The notes: generated from the sequence alone by a model not told the origin. Positions 35,953 to 45,151 are shown, counted from the first letter of the stretch. The stretch: DNA of 64,000 nt from Streptomyces gardneri (GCF_006539185.1 NZ_BJMN01000011.1:124001-188000), one strand, 5' to 3'. A program made the numbers and translations.

Positions 35953-37236
35953 ATGACTCTCCCCGAGACCGGTACCGGTACCAGTACCGGTGATGGTGCC
36001 GTGCCCCTCGGCGTTCACTCCGAGGTCGGACGGCTGCGCAAGGTGCTCGTCTGCTCCCCGGGACTCGCCCACCGCCGGCTCACCCCGACCAACTCCGACG
36101 ATCTGCTCTTCGACGACGTCATGTGGGTGGAGAACGCCCAGCGCGACCATGCCGACTTCGTCAACAAGCTCACCCAGCGCGGCGTCGAGGTCGTCGAACT
36201 GCACCAGCTCCTGGCGGAGACCATGGCCGTCCCCGAGGCGAGGGACTGGCTCCTCGACCGGAAGATCGTTCCCAACGAGGTCGGGCTCGGACTGGTCGAC
36301 GACACCCGCGCCTACCTCGAATCCCTCGCCCCGCGCGAGCTCGCCGAGTTCCTCATCGGCGGTCTGTCCACCGCCGACCTGCCGGAGGACTTCCGCTCCG
36401 GATACGTGTCGCTCGCCAGGGAGGGCGTCGGCGCACGGGAGTACCTGATGCCCCCGCTGCCCAACACCCTCTACACCCGCGACACCACCTGCTGGCTGTA
36501 CGGGGGAGTCACGCTCAACCCGCTGTACTGGCCCGCCCGGCACGGCGAGACCCTCCTGATGAAGGCGGTCTACGCCTTCCACCCGGACTACAGGAGCGCG
36601 ACCGTGTGGTGGGGCGACCCCGAACAGGGCTGGGGCCAGGCCACGTTCGAGGGCGGCGACATCATGCCCGTCGGCAACGGCGTCGTCCTCATGGGCATGA
36701 GCGAGCGCACCTCCCGCCAGGCCATCACCCAGGTCGCCCGGGCCCTCTTCGACAGCGGCGCGGCCGAGCACGTCGTCGTCGCCGGCATGCCGAAGCTCCG
36801 CTCCGCCATGCACCTCGACACCGTCTTCACCTTCGCGGACCGCGACATCGTCACCCTCTACCCGAAGATCATGGACGCGGTGCACACCTTCTCCCTGCGC
36901 CCTTCCGACAAGGCGCCGGGCGTCGAGATCACCGACGAGGGCAGCGCCGCGTTCGTGGACGTGGTGGCCAAGTCCCTCGGCCTGCCCCAGCTACGGGTGA
37001 TCGGGACGGGCGGTGACGTCTACGCCTCGGAGCGGCAGCAGTGGGACAGCGGCAACAACGCCGTCGCCCTGGAGCCCGGCGTCGTCTTCACGTACGACCG
37101 CAACACCCAGACGAACACGCTGTTGCGCAAGGCGGGCGTCGAGGTCATCACCATCGTCGGCGCCGAGCTGGGGCGCGGCCGCGGCGGCGGCCACTGCATG
37201 ACCTGCCCCCTGGTCCGCGACCCGGTGGTGTTCTGA
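35953..37236 (+). CDS. arcA: Arginine deiminase
   Basis: A 427-residue enzyme converting arginine to citrulline and ammonia. Catalytic features are D177 (YTRDTTCW), E233-G-G-D236, H287 (AMHLDTVF) and the nucleophile C415 in GGHCMTCPL. The start region has an unusual Thr/Gly/Ser repeat (TGTGTSTG) before [14 protein letters not shown]. arcB and arcC are not present here, so the pathway may stop at citrulline plus ammonia or be completed elsewhere. Ammonia release suggests acid resistance, in line with nearby stress genes. Confidence 0.95.
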   Translation: MTLPETGTGTSTGDGAVPLGVHSEVGRLRKVLVCSPGLAHRRLTPTNSDDLLFDDVMWVENAQRDHADFVNKLTQRGVEVVELHQLLAETMAVPEARDWLLDRKIVPNEVGLGLVDDTRAYLESLAPRELAEFLIGGLSTADLPEDFRSGYVSLAREGVGAREYLMPPLPNTLYTRDTTCWLYGGVTLNPLYWPARHGETLLMKAVYAFHPDYRSATVWWGDPEQGWGQATFEGGDIMPVGNGVVLMGMSERTSRQAITQVARALFDSGAAEHVVVAGMPKLRSAMHLDTVFTFADRDIVTLYPKIMDAVHTFSLRPSDKAPGVEITDEGSAAFVDVVAKSLGLPQLRVIGTGGDVYASERQQWDSGNNAVALEPGVVFTYDRNTQTNTLLRKAGVEVITIVGAELGRGRGGGHCMTCPLVRDPVVF

Positions 37237-37273
37237 CGTTCGCTTGTGTTCGGAGGTCGTGCTCCGACACGCA

Positions 37274-37314
37274 CGAAGCGGCCGGGTCCCGGTGGACGGG
37301 ACCCGGCCGCTTCG
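37274..37314. terminator. Strong bidirectional terminator hairpin
   Basis: A perfect 18-bp inverted repeat (37274-37291 with 37297-37314) and a 5-nt loop GTGGA, between convergent arcA and the DUF1269 gene. Confidence 0.9.
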
Positions 37315-37319
37315 TCGGT

Positions 37320-37820
37320 TCAGGCAGCGGCTTCGGGGCCCGCCAGCTGCTCCGCGAGCTCCCGCTCGCTCTCTTCGGAGAGCGAGGTCTTGAGCACCTC
37401 GCCGCCGAAGGGCCCCATCGCGGCGGCGAACCGGTCCTCCGTGACCTTCTTGGCCATGATCACGACGGCGGACGTGCCGGGCCGGAGCAGTTCCTGGACG
37501 TTCTTGCGGAACTTGTTGTCGACCCCCATCTGCTGGAGCTTGCCGATCAGGCCTCCGGCGGCCGCACCCACGACGCCGATCCCCGGGGTGAGGATGAGGA
37601 TGCCGAAGACCATGCCCCACAGGGCGCCGGCGGTCGCCGACATGGCGATCTCCTCGGTTCTGGCCGGTGTGTCCACATGGGTCTTGCCGTCCTCGTCGAC
37701 CGACACGACGGCGAGGCCGGACAGTTCGACCACGTGATCCTTGGTCAGCCGCTGTACCTCGGCGAACGCCTTGTCGGCGACGGCGCGGTCCTCGTAGCCG
37801 AGGACGATGAGTTCGGACAT
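37320..37820 (-). CDS. DUF1269 family membrane protein (paralogue 1)
   Basis: A 166-residue protein: a soluble N-terminal part (SELIVLGYEDRAVADKAFAEV), a short hydrophobic Gly-rich hairpin (ALWGMVFGILILTPGIGVVGAAAGGLIG, residues about 65-95), and a C-terminal region SAVVIMAKKVTEDRF ... VLKTSLSEESERELAEQL. This is the DUF1269 pattern; the biochemical role is unknown and a stress link is only inferred from context. A closely similar paralogue lies at 39881-40369. ATG at 37820 is preceded by AAGGAGATCCGC. Confidence 0.85.
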   Translation of the reverse strand: MSELIVLGYEDRAVADKAFAEVQRLTKDHVVELSGLAVVSVDEDGKTHVDTPARTEEIAMSATAGALWGMVFGILILTPGIGVVGAAAGGLIGKLQQMGVDNKFRKNVQELLRPGTSAVVIMAKKVTEDRFAAAMGPFGGEVLKTSLSEESERELAEQLAGPEAAA

Positions 37821-37843
37821 GCGGATCTCCTTGTGAGGGGCTG

Positions 37844-38485
37844 TCAGTACCGCTGGGCCTTGGTCAACCTCGCCGTGAGGACGGGCTCGGGCGGCTGCCG
37901 GCTGATGACCAGGGGTTGTCTGCGCTCGCCGGGGGCGAGATCCTCCTCGCCGACGAACTGGGTTTCGACGACCGTGCCCGCCGCGTCGACGAAGTCGACC
38001 TGGACGGCGTACGAGGCGGTGTCCTGCGTCTTGTTGGTGATGTTGACGATGGCGGTCGTGACGCCGCCGGTACCCGTTCGGGGTTTGCCGGTCACAGCCA
38101 CCTCGGACAGGGCATTCCCGCGGCCCTGTACGTCCTGCAACTCCTCCTCGGCCACGCGGCGCGAGCGCTCGATCTCGGCTCCGATCGACGCCTTGCGTGA
38201 CGCCTCTCTGGCGGAGGCGGACGCGGCGGCCGTCGAGGCGGACGCACGGGCGGATTCGATCGCCTCGGAAGCCGAGGAGGCGAGTGCGGAGGGTGGCGCT
38301 CCGCTGAAGGATTCGGTGATGGGCGGGCTCGGGCGTTCGCTGAAGGTCGGTCCGCTCGTATCGTCGCCGCCGCCGTCGCAGGCGACGACGGCCGTCGCGC
38401 CGAAGGCGACGAGGACGACGGCCGCGGCCGCGGTCACGGCGCGGGAACGGACCGGACGGCCGAGCCGATCGGGTGAGGGATTCAC
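37844..38485 (-). CDS. Putative lipoprotein with FxLYD-like domain
   Basis: A 213-residue exported protein with signal peptide and lipobox-like VVAC at residues 33-36. A long Ala/Ser/Glu-rich helical spacer (residues about 60-120) precedes a beta domain (ITNKTQDTASYAVQVDFVDAAGTVVETQFVG ... LAPGERR) typical of FxLYD-type extracellular domains. GTG at 38485 is the likely start. It sits between the DUF1269 and baeRF genes on the same strand, so it probably belongs to their operon. The function is unknown. Confidence 0.75.
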   Translation of the reverse strand: MNPSPDRLGRPVRSRAVTAAAAVVLVAFGATAVVACDGGGDDTSGPTFSERPSPPITESFSGAPPSALASSASEAIESARASASTAAASASAREASRKASIGAEIERSRRVAEEELQDVQGRGNALSEVAVTGKPRTGTGGVTTAIVNITNKTQDTASYAVQVDFVDAAGTVVETQFVGEEDLAPGERRQPLVISRQPPEPVLTARLTKAQRY

Positions 38486-38571
38486 AGTCGCGTCTTCTCG
38501 GTAGGAGGTGTCAGGGGACGGGCAGTCGTGCCCAGGCCGGCCGTCTCGTGACCGGACCTTTCAAGAGCCGG

Positions 38572-39666
38572 TCAGTACCGCAGTACACCGGCGATGTGCC
38601 CTTGTCCGGCCAGCGCGTCGTCGGGTACGAAGCGGATCTCGGCCCCCCTCTCCAAGGCCTGCTCGACGATCTCGTCGACCATGTCGTCCCGCGCCCCGGG
38701 CTGGCCGGCGTCCGCGGGTTCCAGGTGGCCCCCCTCCTCCCTTACGACGGTCCGGTAGTGCTCCTCGACGGCCAGCAGCCGCACCCGCCCCTCCTGCACG
38801 GCCTGCCACACCTCGTCGAGTCCGCCCGCGAACTCCCGCCGGCCGCGTGCCGCTTCCAGCTCGGCGGCGATCGTGGCCGTCGAGGCCGCCTCGCGCGCCG
38901 TGCGCACCGGCTCCACGGCCTCGGCGACAGCACCGGCCGGGCCGTCGGCGAGCCCTCCGTGCTGGATCGAGACGGCGCCCGGGCCCAGTGGGCCGAGCTC
39001 CTCCAGGAGCGAGAGCGCGGCGGCAGAGCCGAGCACGTACAGCGGGCGGGGCGTGCGGGCGAGGACGGCACGCAGCTTGTCGTGACCCTCGCGCAGGAAC
39101 CGGCGGGTGGCCTCGTCCTGGAACGTGCTGGGCAGGTCCCCGATGCGTTGCTTGCGCTCCGCGTCCGGGTCCTCAAGGCTCCGCTCGAGCGGGAATCCGT
39201 CCCCGGAGTACTCGGCGGCCTGCTCGGGGCTGCCGTCCCACAGAGAGATCCGGTCGGCGGCCACCGCGAGTGCCCAGTACGGCTGCTCGGCGGCCTGCGC
39301 CGCCACGAGGTTGCGGGTGAGGAAGGTATCGGAGAGGACCACGCGTTCGGGTACGGCACGAGCCACCGACCACACGTGGTGCTCGCCCTGGGCCACGAAG
39401 ATCACCAGGCCGTCCTGCGCGTGGGTCGGATCGAGCTCGGCGACGGCTCGCCTCAGCCGGTCGACGATCTCCCCGCGCCGCTCGCGCGGCACGTCCGGGT
39501 CGTTCTCCAGCGCCTTCTCCGCCTGGGCCACGAGGTTGCGCAGACGCACGGCGTCCTGTGCCTTCTCCGGCTCGCGTCGGTGGGTCGGCATCAGCACGGA
39601 GAGGGCGGGATAGGGCCGGGGACGGCGCAGTTCGGCGAGCTGGTCCGAGGTGAGCAGGGGTTCCAT
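38572..39666 (-). CDS. Bacterial archaeo-eukaryotic release-factor-like protein (baeRF family)
   Basis: A 364-residue protein. The N-terminal SVLMPTHRREPEKAQDAVRLRNLVAQAE, the central GLVIFVAQGEHHVWS, and the eRF1-like middle/C-terminal region (FLREGHDKLRAVLARTPRPLYVLGS, RVRLLAVEEHYRT) match the baeRF families related to eRF1/pelota. Such proteins are proposed to act in ribosome rescue or hibernation; this is family inference. The start MEPLLTSDQLAEL is at 39666. Grouping with DUF1269 genes is a recurring actinobacterial arrangement as I recall it. Confidence 0.75.
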   Translation of the reverse strand: MEPLLTSDQLAELRRPRPYPALSVLMPTHRREPEKAQDAVRLRNLVAQAEKALENDPDVPRERRGEIVDRLRRAVAELDPTHAQDGLVIFVAQGEHHVWSVARAVPERVVLSDTFLTRNLVAAQAAEQPYWALAVAADRISLWDGSPEQAAEYSGDGFPLERSLEDPDAERKQRIGDLPSTFQDEATRRFLREGHDKLRAVLARTPRPLYVLGSAAALSLLEELGPLGPGAVSIQHGGLADGPAGAVAEAVEPVRTAREAASTATIAAELEAARGRREFAGGLDEVWQAVQEGRVRLLAVEEHYRTVVREEGGHLEPADAGQPGARDDMVDEIVEQALERGAEIRFVPDDALAGQGHIAGVLRY

Positions 39667-39669
39667 CGG

Positions 39670-39880
39670 ATGCCTTCCTGGGGGGTGAGGGCGGGTGGGG
39701 CGAGGGGCGAGGGGGGCGAGTGGCGGGTGGGGAGTGGAGGGAGGGGCGAGTGGGCCGAGTGGCCGGTCGGCCGAGTGCGGGACGGGGTCGGGGTACGCCC
39801 GTGGGAGCTCGTACGGGGCCGATGCGGGCCGGGGGTGCGGGCTCGATGCGGGGGCGCGGGGCCGGTGCGGCCGTGCCGCG
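39670..39880. other. G-rich low-complexity leader between baeRF and DUF1269 genes
   Basis: Imperfect repeats of GGGGCGAG and GGGCCGAGTGGCC dominate 39690-39770; on the reverse strand this is C-rich leader RNA for baeRF. No gene is seen. On the plus-strand side it could form G-quadruplexes, though this is only a composition-based remark. Confidence 0.4.
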
Positions 39881-40369
39881 CTAGCGCGGGCCGGCGAGCT
39901 GTTCGGCGAGTTCCTTCTCGTCCTCGTCGCTGAGCGAGGTCTTGAGGACGGTGCCGCCGTGCTGCTGCATCGCCGTCGTGAACTTGTCGTCGGTGACCTT
40001 GGAAGCCATGATCACCACCGCGGCGGATCCGGGCTTCAGCAGATTCCCCACCTGCTGACGGAACCGGTCGTCGATGCCGAACCTGCTCAGCCTGCCCACG
40101 AGGCCGCCGATCGCGGCGCCGGTCAGGAGACCGACCCCGGGGACGAGGAACAGCAGGCCGAAGATCGCGCCCCACACGGCTCCGGTGGTCGTGGAGGTGC
40201 CCACGACTCGGCTGTCCGAGTCGACGTGGGTCCGTCCGTCCTCGTCGACCTCGACGACCGCGAGACCGTTGAGGTGCACGACGTAGTCCCGTTGGAGTTC
40301 CCGTACCGTCTCGAACGCCCTGTCCGCCACGTCGGTGTCGTCGTAGCCGATGACGATGAGCTCGCCCAA
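39881..40369 (-). CDS. DUF1269 family membrane protein (paralogue 2), TTG start
   Basis: A 162-residue protein closely similar to the one at 37320-37820 (GELIVIGYDDTDVADRAFETV, AVWGAIFGLLFLVPGVGLL, VLKTSLSDEDEKELAEQL). A TTG at 40369 is chosen as start because GAGGAGG stands 6 nt upstream and the paralogue begins at the same residue; the longer frame to 40438 adds an unrelated tail. It is the first gene of the probable DUF1269-baeRF-lipoprotein-DUF1269 group. Confidence 0.82.
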   Translation of the reverse strand: MGELIVIGYDDTDVADRAFETVRELQRDYVVHLNGLAVVEVDEDGRTHVDSDSRVVGTSTTTGAVWGAIFGLLFLVPGVGLLTGAAIGGLVGRLSRFGIDDRFRQQVGNLLKPGSAAVVIMASKVTDDKFTTAMQQHGGTVLKTSLSDEDEKELAEQLAGPR

Positions 40370-40566
40370 CTTCAGCCTCCTCGGTCCGGCGCCCTCCCGA
40401 CGGTCCGCTACTGGGCGATTCCGCCCCAAAGGGCACACATAGACGAGCTTGACCCGATATGCGGGAGGGCGCGACTCGATCCGACGGGGACCTCGCGCAC
40501 GCCGGACCCTCGCCCGCCCAGGCTCGTGTGGTCCATCAGAGGGACAGGGCGCCCGGGTTCCCTCGC

Positions 40567-41823
40567 TTACGCGCGGCCCACCGGATCCTGGTCCTGGGCC
40601 TGGTCCTTGAGGTCCTCCGGGGGCGCCGGAGGCGGAGGCACCGCTGCCGGGAGCGGGCCCGAGGGGGTGCGGCGGCCGGTGATCCAGCCGGCCAGGGGTT
40701 CGGTGTAGCGGGCGGTGAGCGGTCCGATCACCACGAGGATCAGCACGTACGCGGTGGCGAGCGGGCCCAGGTCGGGTTCGATGCCGGCGGTGACGGCGAG
40801 GCCGGCGATGACGATGGAGAACTCGCCGCGGGCCACGAGCGTGCCGCCGGCCCGCCAGCGCCCCTTGACCCCGACCCCGGCGCGCTTCGCCGCCCAGTAC
40901 CCCGTCGCGATCTTCGTACCCGCCGTGACCAGCGCGAGAGCGAGAGCCGGCAGCAGGACCGGCGGGATGCTGGCGGGGTCGGTGTGCAGGCCGAAGAAGA
41001 CGAAGAACACGGCGGCGAACAGGTCGCGCAGCGGGCTGAGCAGTGTGTGCGTGCCCTCCGCCACCTCGCCGGACAGGGCGATGCCCACGAGGAACGCGCC
41101 GACGGCCGCGGAGACCTGGAGCTGCTGGGCGATGCCCGCGACGAGCAGCGTCAGCCCGAGGACCACGAGGAGGAGTTTCTCGGGGTCGTCGCTGGAGACG
41201 AAGCGGGAGATGAGGCGCCCGTAGCGTACGGCGACGAAGAGGACCGCTCCGGCGACGCCGAGGGCGATGGCCAGGGTCGCGCTGCCGGCGGCGAAGCCGA
41301 CGCCGGCGAGAAGGGCGGTGACGATCGGCAGGTAGACGGCCATCGCGAGGTCTTCGAGGACCAGGATGCTGAGGATGACCGGGGTCTCGCGGTTACCGAC
41401 CCGCCCCAGGTCGCCCATCACCTTGGCGATCACCCCGGAGGAGGAGATCCAGGTGACTCCGGCCAGGACGACGGCGGCGACCGGGCCCCAGCCCATGAGC
41501 AGGGCGGCGACCGCCCCGGGTACGGCGTTCAGGCCGAAGTCGACGAGACCGGCCGGGTACTGCGTCTTGAGGTTGGAGACCAGATCGGTGGCCGTGTACT
41601 CCAGGCCCAGCATCAGCAGCAGAAGGATGACGCCGATCTCGGCGCCGATCGCCACGAACTCCTCGCTCGCGCCCATCGGCAGCAGCCCGCCCGTACCGAA
41701 CGCGAGACCGGCCAGCAGGTAGAGGGGTATCGGGGAGAACTTGAAGCGGCCGGCGAGCCTGCCCAGCAGGCCCAGGCCGAGAATGATCGCACCGAACTCG
41801 ATCAGGAAGACAGCGGAATGCAC
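40567..41823 (-). CDS. CPA2 cation/proton antiporter membrane subunit
   Basis: A 418-residue transporter of the CPA2 (KefB/YhaU-like) family, with about twelve helices. Key phrases are IGAEIGVILLLLMLGLEY, WISSSGVIAKVMGDLGR, ILVLEDLAMAVYLPIV (acidic residue pair in the transport helix) and LFAAVFFVFFGLHTDP. It probably exchanges K+ (or Na+) for protons. The C-terminus is a short Pro-rich tail without a TrkA domain; that domain is provided by the separate gene immediately upstream (6-nt gap). ATG at 41823. Confidence 0.88.
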   Translation of the reverse strand: MHSAVFLIEFGAIILGLGLLGRLAGRFKFSPIPLYLLAGLAFGTGGLLPMGASEEFVAIGAEIGVILLLLMLGLEYTATDLVSNLKTQYPAGLVDFGLNAVPGAVAALLMGWGPVAAVVLAGVTWISSSGVIAKVMGDLGRVGNRETPVILSILVLEDLAMAVYLPIVTALLAGVGFAAGSATLAIALGVAGAVLFVAVRYGRLISRFVSSDDPEKLLLVVLGLTLLVAGIAQQLQVSAAVGAFLVGIALSGEVAEGTHTLLSPLRDLFAAVFFVFFGLHTDPASIPPVLLPALALALVTAGTKIATGYWAAKRAGVGVKGRWRAGGTLVARGEFSIVIAGLAVTAGIEPDLGPLATAYVLILVVIGPLTARYTEPLAGWITGRRTPSGPLPAAVPPPPAPPEDLKDQAQDQDPVGRA

Positions 41824-41829
41824 AGGCGA

Positions 41830-42315
41830 TCACTCCCGTCCGAGTATCGCCGCGGCGGCGTCGACACCCTCGCGGGTGCCGATGACGATGAGGGTGTCCC
41901 CGCCCGCCAGGCGGAAACCGGGCGTGGGGGAGGGCCGGGCCTCGGCCCGGCGCAGTACCGCCACGATCGAGACGCCGGTCTCCGTACGCATCCGGGTCTC
42001 ACCCAGCACCCGGCCGTTCCAGTACGAGTGCGCGGACAGCTCGATCCGCTCGGCCACAAGACCGAGGTCGGTGGTGTGCAGCAGGCTCGGGCTGTGGTGC
42101 GCGGGCATCAGCGCGTCGATCAGCGAGGTCGTCTCCGCTCCGGTCAGGTGCAGCGACTGGGCGCAGGCGTCCGGGTCGTCGGCCCGGTAGACGTTCACCG
42201 TCCGTGTTCCGTCGCGGTGCGCGACCACGGACAGATGGCGGCGCTCGCGGGTGGTGAGGTCGTACTGCACCCCGATGCCCGGCAGTGGTGTGGTGCTCAT
42301 CCGTGAAGCCGGCAC
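41830..42315 (-). CDS. TrkA-C domain regulatory subunit of the CPA2 antiporter
   Basis: A 161-residue soluble protein. The N-terminal part (LPGIGVQYDLTTRERRHLSVVAHRDGTR) is that of regulatory subunits such as YhaT/KhtT, and the C-terminal TrkA-C domain includes VSIVAVLRRAEARPSPTPGFRLAGGDTLIVIGTREGV. It likely senses cation, pH or nucleotide and gates the antiporter. GTG at 42315 follows AAGGGGGGACGGCT; an ATG at 42300 five codons later is possible. Transcribed first, then the membrane subunit. Confidence 0.85.
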   Translation of the reverse strand: MPASRMSTTPLPGIGVQYDLTTRERRHLSVVAHRDGTRTVNVYRADDPDACAQSLHLTGAETTSLIDALMPAHHSPSLLHTTDLGLVAERIELSAHSYWNGRVLGETRMRTETGVSIVAVLRRAEARPSPTPGFRLAGGDTLIVIGTREGVDAAAAILGRE

Positions 42316-42498
42316 AGCCGTCCCCCCTTGGGTTTGTTCCGTACGAGATGCCGGCGCGGCGAACGTTCGAACACAGGCAGGAGGCGCCGCCCGGCGGGCT
42401 CATCGTGCCACTTTCCACGTGTCCGAAATATGGGTGTCGGCACGGATGGACAGCGGCCTTCCGCCGGCGTGAGGATGGGGGTGGAGAAGTGGGCTCCG

Positions 42499-42570
42499 TC
42501 GCAGGTCAGAGCGCAAGTCAGAGCGCAGGTCAGACCGCTGGTCGGTCCGCTGGTCGATCCGAAGGTCAGG
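42499..42570. repeat. Six 12-bp direct repeats upstream of the sensor kinase
   Basis: Six units of a degenerate 12-mer (form GCGCAGGTCAGA / CCGCTGGTCGGT) run end to end. They lie between the divergent TrkA-C/CPA2 operon and the two-component genes. If the kinase started at GTG 42489 the same DNA would encode four-residue AGQS-type repeats, so it may be either regulatory DNA or a disordered N-terminal tail. Confidence 0.6.
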
Positions 42571-42575
42571 TGCAT

Positions 42576-43535
42576 GTGGTCGTGTCGTTGTACTGGCGGA
42601 TCTTCCTCCTGAACACCGGCGTCCTGGCACTCGCCGTCGCCCTGCTCCTCGGCCCGGTCACGGTCTCCACCCCGGTCCTGTTCGGCGAGGCGCTCGTCCT
42701 GCTCGGCGGACTGGTCGCGATGCTGGTCGTCAACGCGGTGCTCCTCAGGGTCGGCCTGGCCCCGCTCGCCCGGCTGAACCGGGCCATGGCCACCGCCGAC
42801 CTCCTCAAACCCGGAGCCCGCCCGGCCGTCACCGGAGACGGCGAGGTCGCCGCTCTCACCCAGACCTTCAACGCCATGCTCGACCGCCTCGAAGCCGAGC
42901 GCGCCACCAGCAGCGGCCGGGTGCTCACCGCCCTGGAGGCCGAACGCCGACGCATCGCCCAGGAGCTCCACGACGAGATCGGCCAGACCCTCACCGCCGT
43001 CCTCCTCCAGCTCAAGCACGCCGCCGACCGCGCCCCCGAACCGCTCCGCACCGACCTGCACCAGGCCCAGGAGACCACCCGCGCCAGCCTCGACGAGATC
43101 CGCCGTATCGCCCGCCGACTGCGCCCGGGCGTACTGGAGGAACTCGGACTGCACAGCGCCCTGCGCTCCCTGGCCGCCGAGTTCACCACCCCGCGACTGG
43201 GCGTCACCGCCCACATCACCCCCGGCCTGCCCCACCTCGACCCGGCCACCGAGCTGGTCCTCTACCGCGTCGCCCAGGAAAGCCTGACGAACGCCGCCCG
43301 CCACTCCGGCGCCACGCGCGTCGAGGTGCACCTGCGGTCCCTGCCCGGCGGCGGTACGGGACTGCTCGTCCGTGACGACGGACACGGCCTCGGGGAAGCG
43401 CCCGAGGGCGCCGGTATCCGCGGGATGCGCGAGCGCGCGCTGCTGATCGGCGCCGAACTCCTCGTCGGCGCCGGCCCGCACGGCGGCACCCAGGTCCGAC
43501 TCGACATCACCGACACGACGAAGGCCACGCGATGA
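42576..43535 (+). CDS. Sensor histidine kinase, NarL/DegS type
   Basis: An approximately 319-residue kinase: two membrane helices (WRIFLLNTGVLALAVALLLGP and LVLLGGLVAMLVVNAVLL), HAMP (PLARLNRAM), then HisKA_3 with the phospho-His in RRIAQELHDEIGQTL and an HATPase domain (ESLTNAARHSGA, DDGHGLG, GIRGMRERALLIGAEL). No large sensory domain is present between the helices. The start is uncertain: GTG at 42576 is given, with GTG 42489, 42570 or 42582 as alternatives. The ATGA overlap shows it pairs with the next gene. Confidence 0.85.
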   Translation: MVVSLYWRIFLLNTGVLALAVALLLGPVTVSTPVLFGEALVLLGGLVAMLVVNAVLLRVGLAPLARLNRAMATADLLKPGARPAVTGDGEVAALTQTFNAMLDRLEAERATSSGRVLTALEAERRRIAQELHDEIGQTLTAVLLQLKHAADRAPEPLRTDLHQAQETTRASLDEIRRIARRLRPGVLEELGLHSALRSLAAEFTTPRLGVTAHITPGLPHLDPATELVLYRVAQESLTNAARHSGATRVEVHLRSLPGGGTGLLVRDDGHGLGEAPEGAGIRGMRERALLIGAELLVGAGPHGGTQVRLDITDTTKATR

Positions 43536-44197
43536 CCCGGCCCGCCGCGAGGCCGGCCCGCATCCTGCTCGCCGACGACCACACCCTCGTACGCCGCGGT
43601 GTACGGCTCATCCTCGACTCCGAACCGGACCTGACCGTGGTCGCCGAGGCCGCCGACGGAGCGGAGGCCGTCGCCCAGGCCCGCAGCCTCGACATCGACC
43701 TCGCCGTCCTCGACATCTCCATGCCCCGTCGGACCGGCCTCCAGGCCGCCCGCGAACTCGCCCGCATCCGGCCGGGCCTGCGGATCCTGATGCTGACCAT
43801 GTACGACAACGAGCAGTACTTCTTCGAGGCCCTGCGCGCCGGAGCCTCCGGCTACGTGCTCAAGTCCGTCGCCGACCGCGACCTCGTCGAGGCCTGCCGC
43901 GCCGCGCTGCGCGACGAACCCTTCATCTACCCCGGTGCGGAGACCACCCTCGTCCGCACCTACCTCGACAGAGCCCGCTCCGGCGGCCCGCTCCCTGACC
44001 GGCCCATCACCGAGCGCGAGGAGGAGATCCTCAAACTCGTCGCCGAAGGGCACAGCTCCAAGGAGATCGGCGACCTGCTCGTCATCAGCCCCAAGACGGT
44101 GGAGCGTCACCGGGCCAACCTGCTGCAGAAGCTCGGCCTGCGCGACCGGCTCGAACTCACCCGCTACGCCATCCGCGTCGGCCTCATCGAGCCCTGA
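43532..44197 (+). CDS. NarL/FixJ-family response regulator
   Basis: A 221-residue regulator: receiver domain with D15/D16, phospho-acceptor D61 (LAVLDISMPRRTG) and K of YVLKSVADRD, then a LuxR-type HTH (ITEREEEILKLVAEGHSSKEIGDLLVISPKTVERH). ATG at 43532 overlaps the kinase stop by 4 nt. Divergence from the CPA2 antiporter genes makes control of that operon plausible, but no direct evidence exists. Confidence 0.9.
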   Translation: MTRPAARPARILLADDHTLVRRGVRLILDSEPDLTVVAEAADGAEAVAQARSLDIDLAVLDISMPRRTGLQAARELARIRPGLRILMLTMYDNEQYFFEALRAGASGYVLKSVADRDLVEACRAALRDEPFIYPGAETTLVRTYLDRARSGGPLPDRPITEREEEILKLVAEGHSSKEIGDLLVISPKTVERHRANLLQKLGLRDRLELTRYAIRVGLIEP

Positions 44198-44292
44198 CCG
44201 CAACTGGCGCGAGCGAAGGGCGAGATGGGTCGTCGGATAATGTGGACGTCCGTCGTGATCTCTGTTGCTGTTGCTGTGCCCGAAAGGTCTAC

Positions 44293-45090
44293 ATGTCGAT
44301 CCCCTCGCTCGACCACTCCGCATCCGCCATCGTCACCCGGCTCCGGACCGCGGGGTGTGTCTTCGCCGAGGACGAGGCAGAGATGATCATGGCCGCGGCT
44401 GTTGACGCCGCGGAGCTCGAGAGGATGGTCGAGCGTCGTGTCGTCGGGCTGCCGCTGGAGCACGTCGTCGGTTACGCGGAATTCCGTGGCCTGCGGATCC
44501 AGGTCGACGCCGAGGTCTTTGTGCCCCGGCGGCGTACGGAGGCGCTCGTCCAGCAGGCGGCTGAGCTCGCTCCGGCGCGTGCGGTCGTCGTCGACCTGTG
44601 CTGCGGCTCCGGTGCGCTGGGTGTCGCGCTCGTCGCGGCCCTGGACGAGGCCGAGCTGCACGCCGCGGACGTCGACCCGGCCGCCGTCCGCTGCGCCCGG
44701 CGCAATGTGACTCCGGCCGGCGGCGAGGTCTACGAGGGCGACCTCTTCGCGCCGCTGCCCGTCGGCCTGAAGGGCCGCGTCGACGTCCTGCTGTCCAACG
44801 TCCCGTACGTGCCCACAGTGGAGATCGAGCTGCTGCCGGCCGAGGCCCGCGACCACGAGGCGCGCGTGGCGCTCGACGGGGGAGTGGACGGTCTGGAGAT
44901 CCTGCGGCGCGTCGTCGCCGAGGCCGGCGAGTGGCTGGCCCCGGGCGGCGTCCTGCTGTTCGAGACGAGCGAGCGCCAGGCCGACGAGGCCGTGGCCGCG
45001 GTCTCCGCCGCCGGGCTCGTCGCACGGGTGGCCACCGACGACGAGCTGGACGCCACCGTGATCATCGCGAGCCGCCCCGACGCCGTCTGA
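44293..45090 (+). CDS. PrmC/HemK-family methyltransferase paralogue
   Basis: A 265-residue SAM-dependent methyltransferase. An N-terminal helical part resembles the release-factor-binding domain (LERMVERRVVGLPLEHVVGYAEFRGLRIQVDAEVFVPR), and the SAM site reads VVVDLCCGSGALGVAL. The usual NPPY catalytic motif is NVPYVP here, so substrate or activity may differ from PrmC glutamine methylation of release factors; the true prmC usually lies near prfA, which is not in the window. ATG at 44293 is chosen because the conserved protein starts there; the upstream extension is Cys-rich and unlikely. Confidence 0.8.
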   Translation: MSIPSLDHSASAIVTRLRTAGCVFAEDEAEMIMAAAVDAAELERMVERRVVGLPLEHVVGYAEFRGLRIQVDAEVFVPRRRTEALVQQAAELAPARAVVVDLCCGSGALGVALVAALDEAELHAADVDPAAVRCARRNVTPAGGEVYEGDLFAPLPVGLKGRVDVLLSNVPYVPTVEIELLPAEARDHEARVALDGGVDGLEILRRVVAEAGEWLAPGGVLLFETSERQADEAVAAVSAAGLVARVATDDELDATVIIASRPDAV

Positions 45091-45151
45091 GAGGGCGCCG
45101 TCCGACAGGACGTCGTCCGCAAGGAACCCGTCCGAGAGAACGAGGTCATCC

